Positions 33,755 through 42,290 of a stretch of 64,000 nt of DNA are shown one piece after another (positions within the stretch are counted from its first letter, which is position 1; the number at the start of each line of letters is the position of its first letter). The position numbers were made by a program, and so were the translations under genes. The notes beneath the pieces are model-generated. The model ran no database searches. It was given only the letters and a program-made list of their open reading frames with translations, and had not been told where the DNA came from. This DNA comes from Hyphomonas sp. L-53-1-40. GTDB taxonomy: Bacteria; Pseudomonadota; Alphaproteobacteria; Caulobacterales; Hyphomonadaceae. The stretch is taken from contig NZ_AWFI01000001.1 of NCBI RefSeq assembly GCF_000682775.1, positions 558,001 to 622,000 of the forward strand, read 5' to 3'.

Positions 33755-34360
33755 TCAAGGCAGCAGGTCCGACAGTGAGATCACGGCATCGCAGACGCTT
33801 TTCAGAGATTTTCCTTGGCGCATGGCCGTGGACCGGAGTGACTGATAGGCCTCCTGCTCGCTCATGCCGCGGGTTTGCATCAGAAGGCCTTTTGCGCGTT
33901 CCACAGTCTTGCGCGCAGCCAGGTTGTCTTTTGATTTCTGCAATTCACCCTGTAGCGTCGATACGAGTTTGTGCCGTTCCAGCGCGATTGTGATCAGGGG
34001 ATTTATTCGTGAGGCATTGAGCCCGTCTACCACGAACGACGTCACGCCACCCCGAATAGCCTGCGGCGCAAGGTTTTCCTCGTCACGCTCGACGAACCAG
34101 AGGATTGGAAGCTGAGTTGATGCAGCCAGACGCTCGCTGATCGATATCTGCTCGGGGCGTGCCGACTCTGACGAAAGAATTAGCAGGTCGGGCCTGATTC
34201 CCTCAAGTTCGGCCGATATGCCCGCGAACGAGAATTCATCAACCAATCTTATCGTGAGGCTTTCTGGCAAACCCTCCAGTATATTTGCGACGTCGTCCTG
34301 TGCGTTGGCGACAACAAGCACAGACAGTGCTGATAAATCGGCTCGGTCCGGCATGTTCAA
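33755..34360 (-). CDS. ANTAR domain RNA-binding antiterminator (NasT/AmiR-like)
   Basis: Regulator of 201 residues with an N-terminal receiver-like domain (about 10-130), a coiled coil (about 130-150) and a C-terminal ANTAR domain (about 150-197: KTVERAKGLLMQTRGMSEQEAYQSLR...KSLKSVCDAVI). ANTAR proteins bind paired hexaloop hairpins in leader RNA and stop premature termination. The receiver appears unable to take phosphate: the usual Asp is replaced by Ser (LLILSSES, about 59-66) and the acidic pocket by Ala-Asn. Control is therefore probably by a partner protein or ligand, as in AmiR-AmiC and NasT-NasS. The start is TTG at 34360 with AGGAGGGAG upstream; an ATG two codons on is the alternative. 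The target is probably the leader just downstream. Confidence 0.9.
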   Translation of the reverse strand: MNMPDRADLSALSVLVVANAQDDVANILEGLPESLTIRLVDEFSFAGISAELEGIRPDLLILSSESARPEQISISERLAASTQLPILWFVERDEENLAPQAIRGGVTSFVVDGLNASRINPLITIALERHKLVSTLQGELQKSKDNLAARKTVERAKGLLMQTRGMSEQEAYQSLRSTAMRQGKSLKSVCDAVISLSDLLP

Positions 34361-34674
34361 TATAGTCTCCCTCCTAGTCTCACATGATAGAAAGGGACTT
34401 TTTTTCCAAATCTCTTAGTTTGAATAGCAATACTGGCTGCATTTTTCGTGCCTTTGAGCAAGAAAAGGACAAGTCTGCCTGTTGTTTGATGTCCTGAGGT
34501 AGGTGTTTTGATGCTGCGTATCCTAGAAGTATGACAGCACAGACTCGTGATGCGACGCAGCGACCATGAATGGGCTTGCCCTAGAACTCCAGCGCGTGCG
34601 CAGCCGAATCGCAGGGTATACTTCGCTGTTTTGCGCTTGCGTCGACGAGCTCGGTTTCCCTCCAAGAGGCTTGC
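34361..34674. other. Intergenic region between phnE and the ANTAR gene
   Basis: A 314-bp stretch without a supportable gene; one + strand open frame here merely runs on through the shadow of phnE. It holds the ANTAR ribosome site AGGAGGGAG near 34370-34378 and a run of seven A (on the - strand) near 34395-34403. It is AT-richer than its neighbours. No convincing terminator for phnE and no clear sigma-70 promoter could be read by eye. The ANTAR promoter is expected here. Confidence 0.5.
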
Positions 34675-35688
34675 TCAGACAAGCCGTTTTCGAAAGCGGG
34701 CGGAGATGAGGTCGAGCGCCATTACGGTCAAAAAGATAACCAGCAACATAGTCCCGACCCGATCATACTGGAACATGTCGAACCGGCCTTTCAATTCCTG
34801 TCCGATGCCCCCTGCACCTACAAGGCCGATCACCGTGGCCATGCGTATATTTCGGTCGAGAATGTAAAGGGAGAGGCCTGTATAACTCGGCAGAACTTGG
34901 GGGAGGACGGCGATCCTGAGGATAGCAAAATCGCTGGCTCCGGTGGCCTTCAGCGCTTGTTGAGGACTCTTGTTTGCCGCTTCAATATCTTCGGCGTAGA
35001 ATTTTCCCAGAAAGCCTATGCTGTGAAATGACAGAGCCAGTATACCCGCGATCGGGCCGAACCCAAAAGCAAGCACGAGGAACAGTGCGCTGATCAGTTC
35101 GGGAATTGAGCGAAGCAGGGACACGAGTGATCGCGCCACGCCGTAGATGAGGGGATGTGGTGAGTAATTACTGGAGCATAGCCACGCCAGCGGCAGGCTT
35201 ACCAGTATGGCAATCAGACTGGCCCAGATCGCAATTTCGATTGTCTCCACCATCTTGCCGAGCACGAAGAGAAGATACCCGATCGGTTCGACGAGAAACT
35301 GCCGCTCGGACACTTTCGTGGTCATTTGCAATGTGTCCGGATCAAGCTCGGTTGTTTCAATTTCTACCGTCTCAATGTGCGCCAAGAAGGGCAATCTAGA
35401 TTCATCCAGTCTATCCATCAGGTCTGTGGGGCGACGGTCTGAGATGGCTATAGGGAACATGTCGCGAGTCACACTCTCCATTCCCCTGCTGATTTGTGAA
35501 CTTTCGCGCAGACCGATCGTCTCAAGCGCAAAATCGCCGATCTGACTGACCATCCGATCCAATTGCATACGCTCTGCGGAGATGCTGGCGGCACTGATGA
35601 TGAGGAACAATACAAGTAGTGATTTCCACCCGAAAGGCTGTTTCAGATGCCAGGTGTGAGGTTGAGAGTCGTGCGCAGTATCCATCAT
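34675..35688 (-). CDS. phnE: Phosphonate-type ABC transporter permease
   Basis: Membrane subunit of a PhnCDE-type importer, about 337 residues. After a first helix at about 20-37, a periplasmic segment of roughly 100 residues precedes the permease core with five further helices and the EAA-type coupling loop (EDIEAANKSPQQALKATGASDFAILRIAVLPQVLP, about 220-254). This large first loop is common in PhnE proteins. The open frame extends to 35877, but the real start is ATG at 35688 or 35685, one base after the ATPase stop; the upstream part lies in the ATPase gene. Third gene of phnD-phnC-phnE. The ligand could be a phosphonate, phosphite or phosphate ester. Confidence 0.9.
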   Translation of the reverse strand: MMDTAHDSQPHTWHLKQPFGWKSLLVLFLIISAASISAERMQLDRMVSQIGDFALETIGLRESSQISRGMESVTRDMFPIAISDRRPTDLMDRLDESRLPFLAHIETVEIETTELDPDTLQMTTKVSERQFLVEPIGYLLFVLGKMVETIEIAIWASLIAILVSLPLAWLCSSNYSPHPLIYGVARSLVSLLRSIPELISALFLVLAFGFGPIAGILALSFHSIGFLGKFYAEDIEAANKSPQQALKATGASDFAILRIAVLPQVLPSYTGLSLYILDRNIRMATVIGLVGAGGIGQELKGRFDMFQYDRVGTMLLVIFLTVMALDLISARFRKRLV

Positions 35689-35689
35689 G

Positions 35690-36508
35690 TCACGCGACCT
35701 CCCTCCGCAGAGCGGATGAAGTTTCGTCGAATTCAAAAATTGCCCGAATCGCATCGTGGGTGAGAGCAGCTGGCGGGCCATCGAATACGATAGTGCCATT
35801 GTTGAGACCGATAATTCGGTCCGCATATTCGCGAGCAAGATCGATTTGATGGAGCGAGCAGAGCACGGCTGCATCACGTTCCTGAGCCGCGCTCTTCAGC
35901 AGGTCCATTACATCCGCAGACGATCTGGGATCAAGGCTGGCGACGGGCTCATCGGCGAGAATGAGACTCGGATCGCACATCAATGCGCGCGCAATGCCCA
36001 CGCGTTGTTTCTGGCCGCCAGACAGTTGGCCAGTACGCCGATTGGCATGGTCTTCCGACAAGCCGACACGCGAAAGCAGAGCGCAGGCTTTTTGTTGAAT
36101 CAAGTGGGGGTAAAATTGAAACGCGATACGCCACCAGGAAAGTGCCGTAAGGCTGCCCGACATCACGTTTTGCGCTGTCGTCAATCTGTCGGTCAGGCCA
36201 AAGTCCTGATGCACCATCCCGACACGACGTCGTTGCTTTTTTGTGAGGCGCACTCCGTGAAGCCGAATGTCACCGGAGTCTACAGACGTTAGCTCAACAA
36301 TGACCCTCAGCAAAGTAGATTTTCCCGATCCGGATGATCCAAGTAGAACGCAGAAGCAACCAGGCCTCAGGTCCAACGAAAAATCATCGAGAATTCTCGG
36401 ACCGTCTTTGTACGATTTGAACACATTGGAGATTTCCAGCGTCGGGACGGTGGAGGCGGAAGTGGGTTTGTCTGTCATATTGAAAATTGTGCCGTGGTGA
36501 AAAGACAT
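35690..36508 (-). CDS. phnC: Phosphonate-type ABC transporter ATP-binding protein
   Basis: ATPase subunit of 272 residues with Walker [10 protein letters not shown] at about residues 57-65, Q-loop VHQDFGL near 98, ABC signature [15 protein letters not shown] near 160, Walker [10 protein letters not shown] near 180 and a switch histidine (CSLHQ) near 216. The start ATG at 36508 shares a base with the phnD stop (TGATG); an internal ATG at 36478 is a possible alternative since the first ten residues are not part of the fold. Typical of PhnC in length and order of motifs. Confidence 0.9.
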   Translation of the reverse strand: MSFHHGTIFNMTDKPTSASTVPTLEISNVFKSYKDGPRILDDFSLDLRPGCFCVLLGSSGSGKSTLLRVIVELTSVDSGDIRLHGVRLTKKQRRRVGMVHQDFGLTDRLTTAQNVMSGSLTALSWWRIAFQFYPHLIQQKACALLSRVGLSEDHANRRTGQLSGGQKQRVGIARALMCDPSLILADEPVASLDPRSSADVMDLLKSAAQERDAAVLCSLHQIDLAREYADRIIGLNNGTIVFDGPPAALTHDAIRAIFEFDETSSALRREVA

Positions 36509-37440
36509 CAGCCGCGTTGGGCTGCGTCGGCCTTGCGCAGGATCGCGGCCATATAGTCATCATCCAGAAATGATGTCGCGGAGATCACGCTATCAAACAA
36601 AGCTTCACCGGCTTCGGTATTATAGCGATCCACACGCTTGCCGCCGTATCCCCGAATGGCGGCCGGACCAATGCCTTCAGCCTCATGTACATTTGCCATG
36701 GCGCGCTTGAGCTTTGCTTTGATGTCCGCTGGCAATGCAGTGTTCATCGCTATGGGGGGATTCGGAATTGGTTGCGATTTGGCGAGCACCCGAAATGCGC
36801 GTGGATCCAGACTGCCTTGGTTCACCGCGCGCTCGAAAGACACAAAAGACGCGCCTGCGGCATCTACCAACCCGTTCTTCAATGCCAACAGGCTGTTGGT
36901 GTGGCTTCCCGTGATCCGCAAGGCTGATAGATCCTTTAGCGGATCGAGCCCTTCGTCTCTCAACATAACAAGCGGATACGCAAAGCTGCTGGCGGAGTGA
37001 CTTGACCCCAGTGCGAGCGACCCTCCCGAAAGGTCAAATACAGAACTTGCGTCAGAATCTGCCGCGATGAACAGGCCAGCATAGTAAGTGGATGCACCAT
37101 TACGTTCTTCGACGGCCAGCAACTGAGCGCACCCGCGGTCTCGCGCTTCTATATAGGAGGCCGGGCCATACCAAACGACATCTGTCAGGCCAGCGCACAT
37201 GGCTTCTATTACGGAGGCATAGCTTTGCCCGGTACTGACGGTAAAGTGCAGGTCACTGGACCGCGTAATGGCATCAAACAGTGGTTGAAAATCGGCTTTT
37301 GTGCCGTCTTCCGTACCGCCATCTGCGGGGATAAGCATGACGCGGAGCGGCTTTTGCGGGCTGCCGACCTCCTGAGTGTGTGCTGTGAAAGCGAACATGG
37401 CGGTTAGCAGGAGAAACACTATGATCGACAGAATGCGCAT
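36508..37440 (-). CDS. phnD: Phosphate/phosphite/phosphonate ABC transporter substrate-binding protein
   Basis: Periplasmic binding protein of about 310 residues (PhnD/SsuA/transferrin-like type II fold). The ATG at 37440 is chosen because it starts a good signal peptide (MRILSIIVFLLLTAMFAFTAHTQ); the frame extends further upstream to 37545 without a sensible N-terminus. Family features: PLRVMLIPADGG at the mature start, the SYASVIEAMCAGLTDVVWYGPASYIEA ligand loop and the LALGSSHSASSFAYPLVML motif. First gene of the transporter operon, divergent from the RpiR regulator, with a candidate operator at 37561-37577. Confidence 0.9.
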   Translation of the reverse strand: MRILSIIVFLLLTAMFAFTAHTQEVGSPQKPLRVMLIPADGGTEDGTKADFQPLFDAITRSSDLHFTVSTGQSYASVIEAMCAGLTDVVWYGPASYIEARDRGCAQLLAVEERNGASTYYAGLFIAADSDASSVFDLSGGSLALGSSHSASSFAYPLVMLRDEGLDPLKDLSALRITGSHTNSLLALKNGLVDAAGASFVSFERAVNQGSLDPRAFRVLAKSQPIPNPPIAMNTALPADIKAKLKRAMANVHEAEGIGPAAIRGYGGKRVDRYNTEAGEALFDSVISATSFLDDDYMAAILRKADAAQRG

Positions 37441-37560
37441 ATCCGAGTTCCCAATATCACCTCGCTGCGTCTGAGCTTGGTGCGCCGCAGCATCGATAGT
37501 GAGAGACGTAGCATTGGCTTGTGACATTGGTGTTACGCAATTCATATATCCTTGATAATA

Positions 37561-37577
37561 ATTGAGTAGAATTCAAT
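37561..37577. promoter_or_regulatory. Candidate RpiR operator 1 (ATTGA-N7-TCAAT palindrome)
   Basis: ATTGAGTAGAATTCAAT lies between divergent phnD and the RpiR regulator gene. A second 17-bp copy, ATTGAGTAATTCTCAAT, lies between the HAD phosphatase and the TonB receptor at 39312-39328. Arms, spacing and the first three centre bases are identical. AT-rich inverted repeats of this type fit a dimeric regulator; the neighbouring RpiR protein is the best candidate. Confidence 0.6.
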
Positions 37578-37607
37578 TCTAAGAGTATGAAATCCAGAGG
37601 GGCGTGT

Positions 37608-38510
37608 ATGTCTGAGAGCAAAGCAAAGCGGAAAGTGGCGCCGAAACGACGGTCTGATGTTGCGATCGTAGACAATGTCATGACGCGCATCCGGGTGCGC
37701 CATCCCTCGCTTGGGCCGAGTACGCGTTCGATTGCGGACTTCGTTCTTGCCAATCCCCGACAAGTGGTGGGGATGTCGGTTACTGAGCTGGCTGAGGCAA
37801 CCGGTGCCAGTGATGGAAGTGTCATCAATTTTTGCCGCCAGTTGGACCTTTCCGGTTTCCAGCAACTGAAGCTCAGCCTCGCCCAAGAGGTGGTGCAGCC
37901 GGTTCAATTCATTCATGAGGATCTCCAGCCGACCGATGATACGCCGACTGTGTGTCGCAAGACCTTCCATGCAGGGGTTCAGGCGCTGAAGGACACGCTC
38001 TCGATTTTGGACGCCGACGCCGTATCTGCGGCGGTGGATATTATTCGGGCAGCCAAGCGGGTTGAAATCTACGGAGTAGGCTCGTCCGCGCCTATTGCGG
38101 AGGATGCACAATATCGGATGCTACGAATAGGTCTTGATGCGCGGGTCGTCGTGGACAGTCATGTTCAGGCCATCAGCGCGTCGCAAACGGGTCCCGATGT
38201 AGCGGTGCTGACCATTTCGCACTCTGGTGCAACGCATGAGACACTTGCTGCAACCAGGTTGGCCAAGGATGCGGGCGCGAAGACAATCATCGTGACCAAT
38301 TTTTCGAGTTCGCCGTTGCAGGCCTACGCGGATGTGAAACTCTTCACCATGGCTCGGGAAACCAAGTTCCGGACCGAGGCTATGACTAGCCGGATCGCCC
38401 AGCTATGTGTGCTGGATGCACTGATTGCAGCACTCGCGCTGGCCGATTATGACCGAGCGACCGAAACGCTCCGCAAAACCTTCGATGTGTTGTCGCTAAA
38501 GCGTTTCTAG
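37608..38510 (+). CDS. MurR/RpiR family transcriptional regulator
   Basis: Regulator of about 300 residues with an N-terminal RpiR-type helix-turn-helix (about 20-95, including TRSIADFVLANPRQVVGMSVTELAEATGASDGSVINFCRQL) and a C-terminal SIS sugar-phosphate-binding domain (about 125-260, with EIYGVGSSAPIAEDAQYRM and TISHSGATHETLAATRLAK). Such proteins sense phosphosugars. The ATG at 37608 is preferred over 37587 because AGAGGGG lies 5 bp before it. It is divergent from phnDCE and overlaps the HAD gene tail to tail by 4 bp. It probably represses both flanking units through the shared palindromes, which implies the imported nutrient yields a sugar phosphate or similar ester. Confidence 0.9.
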   Translation: MSESKAKRKVAPKRRSDVAIVDNVMTRIRVRHPSLGPSTRSIADFVLANPRQVVGMSVTELAEATGASDGSVINFCRQLDLSGFQQLKLSLAQEVVQPVQFIHEDLQPTDDTPTVCRKTFHAGVQALKDTLSILDADAVSAAVDIIRAAKRVEIYGVGSSAPIAEDAQYRMLRIGLDARVVVDSHVQAISASQTGPDVAVLTISHSGATHETLAATRLAKDAGAKTIIVTNFSSSPLQAYADVKLFTMARETKFRTEAMTSRIAQLCVLDALIAALALADYDRATETLRKTFDVLSLKRF

Positions 38511-39283
38511 CCTGTTGCGTCTTTTAGCAGTATCTCAAACACATCTGGTGACTTTGCTGAGGTCAAGATCGCCTTGATTCCCAGTGCGTTTGCGCCAGCG
38601 AGGTCCGTCGCTGGGTTGTCGCCCAGCATCACAACCTGATCCGCTGGCAGGTCAAGCGCCTGGCATCCCATCTGGAACAGATGTGGGGAGGGCTTTCCCA
38701 CGACGTCGATTTTCGTTTCTTCCAGTTCCACACACGCTCTGATGGCTGCCAACAGGGCGCCCGTTTCGGGTTTGATTCCACCGTCTTTCCCAGGATGGGT
38801 CTGGTCGGGGTTGGCCACGATAAGGTGGGCGCCGTTGTGCAGGGAGTTTACCGCGCGTTCCAGACGGCGATAGGTGAACCGTACATCGCGGAGCAGTACG
38901 ACCACGTCTGCGGCTTCCTGAGTCAGGTCGATCCCCATCTTCTTGGCGGTTCCGCGCATGTGCGGATCACCGAGCACCATGACCTTTGCGCCAGCAAAGC
39001 CGGTTGCGCGTCTGAGCGCTTCCATTCCAGCGAGAACCACTTGGTTGCGGTCCAGCTGAATTTCGTTGCAGGCCAGTATGTGCAAGAAGTCGTCCGGTGT
39101 GCATGTGGAGTTGTTCGAGACAATCGCGGTGCGTGTTTGATTGGCGCGCAGAAAATCTGCAGCCTCGGGCACCAGAGTGTTGCCGAGTGCGCAGCAGCCA
39201 TCCCAGTCTACGAGAAACCCTTTGGCCGACCGGCCCATGTTGGCTATTTCTTCAGATCGCGGCGTAGCGAACGCGTAAGGCAT
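38507..39283 (-). CDS. HAD-IIA family hydrolase (phosphatase)
   Basis: Phosphatase of 258 residues in the NagD/4-nitrophenylphosphatase-like subfamily: motif I FLVDWDGCCALG (nucleophile Asp at about 24), motif II IVSNNST at about 55, and motifs III-IV KPSPHLFQMG and MLGDNPATDLAGANALG near the end, with the type IIA cap between. The canonical DxDGT is altered to DWDGC, so the residue after the general acid is Cys instead of Thr. The start at 39283 has GGAG six bases upstream; a second ATG at 39238 is closer to the fold. Candidate substrates are glycerol or sugar phosphates brought in by the phn-like importer. Confidence 0.88.
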   Translation of the reverse strand: MPYAFATPRSEEIANMGRSAKGFLVDWDGCCALGNTLVPEAADFLRANQTRTAIVSNNSTCTPDDFLHILACNEIQLDRNQVVLAGMEALRRATGFAGAKVMVLGDPHMRGTAKKMGIDLTQEAADVVVLLRDVRFTYRRLERAVNSLHNGAHLIVANPDQTHPGKDGGIKPETGALLAAIRACVELEETKIDVVGKPSPHLFQMGCQALDLPADQVVMLGDNPATDLAGANALGIKAILTSAKSPDVFEILLKDATG

Positions 39284-39311
39284 ATTCCACTCCGTTGAAG
39301 GACAATCTATT

Positions 39312-39328
39312 ATTGAGTAATTCTCAAT
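39312..39328. promoter_or_regulatory. Candidate RpiR operator 2 (ATTGA-N7-TCAAT palindrome)
   Basis: ATTGAGTAATTCTCAAT, with extended symmetry ATTGAG-N5-CTCAAT, sits 29 bp before the HAD start on one side and 166 bp before the TonB receptor on the other. It matches the palindrome in the phnD-rpiR gap and would let one regulator control both strands. Confidence 0.6.
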
Positions 39329-39494
39329 TACAAATTGGGATCGAAGTAAATATCATTCACGCAATGTTTTTCAAATCTTCATCTAAGTGTCGCGTTCGAC
39401 CTCTAGAGCAGCCTCGTGGCAAGCGGCGTCAATCGCGCTCGGCCACAGCCCGCTGATGGTTGGCGGGTGTTGGGGTTAGATGGAGAGACCAGCG

Positions 39495-42164
39495 ATGAGA
39501 CTTGATAAGAACAGAAGTTTGAAATTCGGTTTGAGCGTCCTGATGGCAAGTGCGGCGATCCCGGCTGCTTTGGCTCAGCAGGGAGCCAGCACGGAAGATT
39601 CCCGCCGCCTTGAAACCATTCGTGTCGAAGGCCAGACTGTCGATGCGTCCGCATCCGACATCGCCGTGGACTTCGCTGAATACGGCACGCAAGTGCAGTT
39701 GATCAGTTCGGAAGAAATTGAAACGGGCGGGTTCACGAACTTTGGCGAATTGGCCTCTGGCCTGATCCGCGGTGCGAATATTGGCTATTCGCCGGACGAA
39801 GGCGAGTTCACCATCCGCATTGATGGCGGTACTGATCGCGATACCTTGTTGCTGGTCGATGGCGTCCCATTCTTCGATCGCTCATCTCCGTTGGAAGACT
39901 TATGGCCCGCGACAGCCATTGATCCCCGCATGATTGACGGCGTCGAAGTTTATCGTGGTGGCAACAGTCTCTATTTTGGATCCAATGGTGGCCTGGGTGT
40001 CGTGAGCGTGAAAACGAAGCGCCCCGACGGCACGCAGAAGGGCGAATTCGGTGTCTATGCCGGTTCGTTCAAAACCCGCGAGTATTATGGCAACATGTCG
40101 TTCCCACTGGACAAGGCAGGTAAACACTCCGTGCTGGTCTATGGCCGCTCCTACGAGACGGATGCGCACGAACTCTTCGACGAGGAAGCCTATGGCGACA
40201 ATGTGCTTGCGCTCGGCGGACGTCACGAATTCCCATACAGCTTCAATAGTCTGGGCATCAAATATTTGTGGGATATTGCACCTGAGACAGAGCTTCTGCT
40301 CGGTGCTTCGTACACGACGATCGATTTCAGAGACTCCTTCCCGCAAAGCACTATATTTCAGCCGAACTTCACAGAGTTCCCGATTTACACCGGAGAATTC
40401 AAGCATCGCTTCAATGACAAGCTCAAGCTGAATATCGAGGCGCACTATCAGGACCCTCAGCTCAAGAATAACGAGATTGATGCCCGTATCTGCCAGATCC
40501 CCCGTCTTTCTGATCTACCGGATGATATTCAGACCATTGCGGCCGGTCAGGGTATTTCGAGCTTCTCTACGGCAACTGAATTTGAGAGCTTTGCAGCGGG
40601 TATTCCCGGTCTGGCTGCAGGTTGTGTCACGAATCCGGTCGGGAGCGCCGGCGGCGCATCTGATGATCGTTTGAATGGCGGTAGCAATTTCTATATCAAT
40701 CAGGATCCAGACAGCCCGTACTTCGGCCAGCCTTACGGAACGCACCAGAATCCATTCCCAATCGGTGCACCCATTGGATATGTCGTGCAATCTACCGCCA
40801 GCTTCGGCGATGGTGGTCTGACGAAAGGCTTCGGGACGACTGATCAGAGGGAGTCTGGTTATGTCGATTACGGTCTGAATGCACGGGCCACTTTTACGGT
40901 CAATGAGTATATCGAACTCGTCGCAGGTCTCCAGAATACTACCTATAAAGACAATTCTGACGACTCATTCGGCGTCAAGGATGTCAAGCTCACGAGTACG
41001 GGTGTCTACGGGGACCTGAGGCTCTCCCTGCCAGTGCTGGATGGTTTCAGTGGGTCATTTGCCGCTCGTCAGGACTTCAACGACAATTTCGATGATCAGT
41101 CGATCTGGAAAGTCGGGCTTCGTCAAAACTTGGGATACGGTATCTATGCGCGGGGGTCTGGCGGCACGTCGTACAGTCTGCCGAAGATCGACGAAATCGG
41201 CGCATTCGGATCGGGCGCGAACATCAACCCTGGTCTGGAACCACAGGAAGTCAGCGCGTTTAACGTCGGGGCCGGTATCGATGGTGACATTTTTGGCGGA
41301 ACCTACAATGTCGAGATCGGGTACTTTGAAACAGAAATCGAAAATCTTTTCTCCAGCAGGGCTATTGGTGCGGTTTGTTATGAATATGCCAATGATGTTG
41401 CAAACCCATTGTTCAACAATCTGAACAATGACACCGCAGCGATTGAACAGAACCGTCGGAACATCATTCCGCCGAGCGAGTTCTGCGCCACGGCTGCAGC
41501 CGGCCTGAATGATCCTGGCGAAACAGTTGCGGTGAACGCGCTGCGTCAGCAGGATATTGAAGGCTTTACGATTGACGTCGCCTTCGACTTTGATCAGTGG
41601 CAGGCAGACTTCAGCTATACTGATATGGAGTCGCTGGAGCCGAACCCAGTCTTTGGAACGATGGCGCGCCTGGATGGCTCCACTACCGACCTTGGCTTTG
41701 TCGTGCCGGGGAAGGCTGGAAGCGCGGAGTATCGCCAATCTTCAGAACGTCCGGAGTGGACGCTGTCCGGCCTCATCACCTACACGCCAACAGACCGCTG
41801 GACATTTGCACTGAACCCGCGCCTGCAAGGGCCGGAATGGGCATATGCGGGCACCAGCCTGGCGCGCATGGTGGATGAGAACGGAAACCGAGTCGTCGAA
41901 GATCTGAACTTCGGTGACTATTTCGTCCTCAATGGATCTGTTCAGTATTTCCTTGGCGAGGAGAAACAGCACCGTTTCCTCATTCGCGGCGTGAACTTGC
42001 TGGATGAAGAATATTACGAGCGAGCTTCCGGTGGCTCGGGCTATAGCCGGGACCGTGCCGTGGTGCGCGGAGAAGTGGGCCCGAACGACAGTGCATACTA
42101 CCGCCAGTATGGGTGGAACGGCAAACCGCGTTCGTTCTGGATCCAGTACGAGTACTCGTTCTAG
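39495..42164 (+). CDS. TonB-dependent receptor of the organophosphorus region
   Basis: Outer membrane receptor of about 889 residues. The ATG at 39495 has GGAGAG 7 bp upstream and gives a signal peptide (RLDKNRSLKFGLSVLMASAAIPAALAQ); an ATG at 39480 is the alternative. A plug domain with LLLVDGVPFFDRSS and IDGVEVYRGGNSLYFGSNGGLGVVSVKTKRP (about 120-175) is followed by a barrel ending FWIQYEYSF. It is divergent from the HAD phosphatase and 126 bp upstream of phoD. Its neighbours suggest a phosphate-ester ligand. The unusually long extracellular loops around residues 330-440 contain four Cys residues that may form disulfides. Confidence 0.92.
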   Translation: MRLDKNRSLKFGLSVLMASAAIPAALAQQGASTEDSRRLETIRVEGQTVDASASDIAVDFAEYGTQVQLISSEEIETGGFTNFGELASGLIRGANIGYSPDEGEFTIRIDGGTDRDTLLLVDGVPFFDRSSPLEDLWPATAIDPRMIDGVEVYRGGNSLYFGSNGGLGVVSVKTKRPDGTQKGEFGVYAGSFKTREYYGNMSFPLDKAGKHSVLVYGRSYETDAHELFDEEAYGDNVLALGGRHEFPYSFNSLGIKYLWDIAPETELLLGASYTTIDFRDSFPQSTIFQPNFTEFPIYTGEFKHRFNDKLKLNIEAHYQDPQLKNNEIDARICQIPRLSDLPDDIQTIAAGQGISSFSTATEFESFAAGIPGLAAGCVTNPVGSAGGASDDRLNGGSNFYINQDPDSPYFGQPYGTHQNPFPIGAPIGYVVQSTASFGDGGLTKGFGTTDQRESGYVDYGLNARATFTVNEYIELVAGLQNTTYKDNSDDSFGVKDVKLTSTGVYGDLRLSLPVLDGFSGSFAARQDFNDNFDDQSIWKVGLRQNLGYGIYARGSGGTSYSLPKIDEIGAFGSGANINPGLEPQEVSAFNVGAGIDGDIFGGTYNVEIGYFETEIENLFSSRAIGAVCYEYANDVANPLFNNLNNDTAAIEQNRRNIIPPSEFCATAAAGLNDPGETVAVNALRQQDIEGFTIDVAFDFDQWQADFSYTDMESLEPNPVFGTMARLDGSTTDLGFVVPGKAGSAEYRQSSERPEWTLSGLITYTPTDRWTFALNPRLQGPEWAYAGTSLARMVDENGNRVVEDLNFGDYFVLNGSVQYFLGEEKQHRFLIRGVNLLDEEYYERASGGSGYSRDRAVVRGEVGPNDSAYYRQYGWNGKPRSFWIQYEYSF

Positions 42165-42180
42165 TCATCCGATGGTCTGA

Positions 42181-42209
42181 CCCTGTGTGAACAGGGGCAG
42201 GCTCGCCCC
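42181..42209 (+). other. Two overlapping, mutually exclusive hairpins before phoD
   Basis: CCCTGT-GTGA-ACAGGG (42181-42196) and GGGGC-AGGCTC-GCCCC (42194-42209) share three bases, so only one can form at a time. They start 17 bp after the TonB receptor stop and end 81 bp before the phoD start. They could be a terminator, a processing site or a simple attenuator. No T tract follows. Confidence 0.4.
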
Positions 42210-42290
42210 GATTGGATGATTAAAGGCTGCCGGCGTCTGTCCCACATGTCGGCAGCCACCCCTCTTCGCGTGTGGATGGAAGGACTCTCA

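Noticed and set aside
33649-33993. 114-residue + strand open frame overlapping the leader and the ANTAR gene
   Set aside because: It is antisense to the ANTAR C-terminus, has no ribosome site and no recognisable protein features.
33755-34360. A nitrate-assimilation NasT regulator
   Set aside because: The protein is NasT-like, but no nitrate or nitrite reductase, nitrate transporter or NasS gene is present, and the adjacent leader precedes a TonB receptor.
34547-34867. 106-residue + strand open frame in the gap upstream of the ANTAR gene
   Set aside because: Two thirds lie opposite phnE and the sequence is Arg/Ser-rich like other shadows.
34675-37545. A complete phosphonate catabolism operon
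   Set aside because: Only the transporter genes are present; no phnG-M, phnX, phnW or phosphite dehydrogenase gene was seen in the window.
39900-40445. 181-residue antisense frame inside the TonB receptor gene
   Set aside because: It is opposite a conserved plug/barrel region and has no ribosome site; codon constraint of the receptor explains the open frame.
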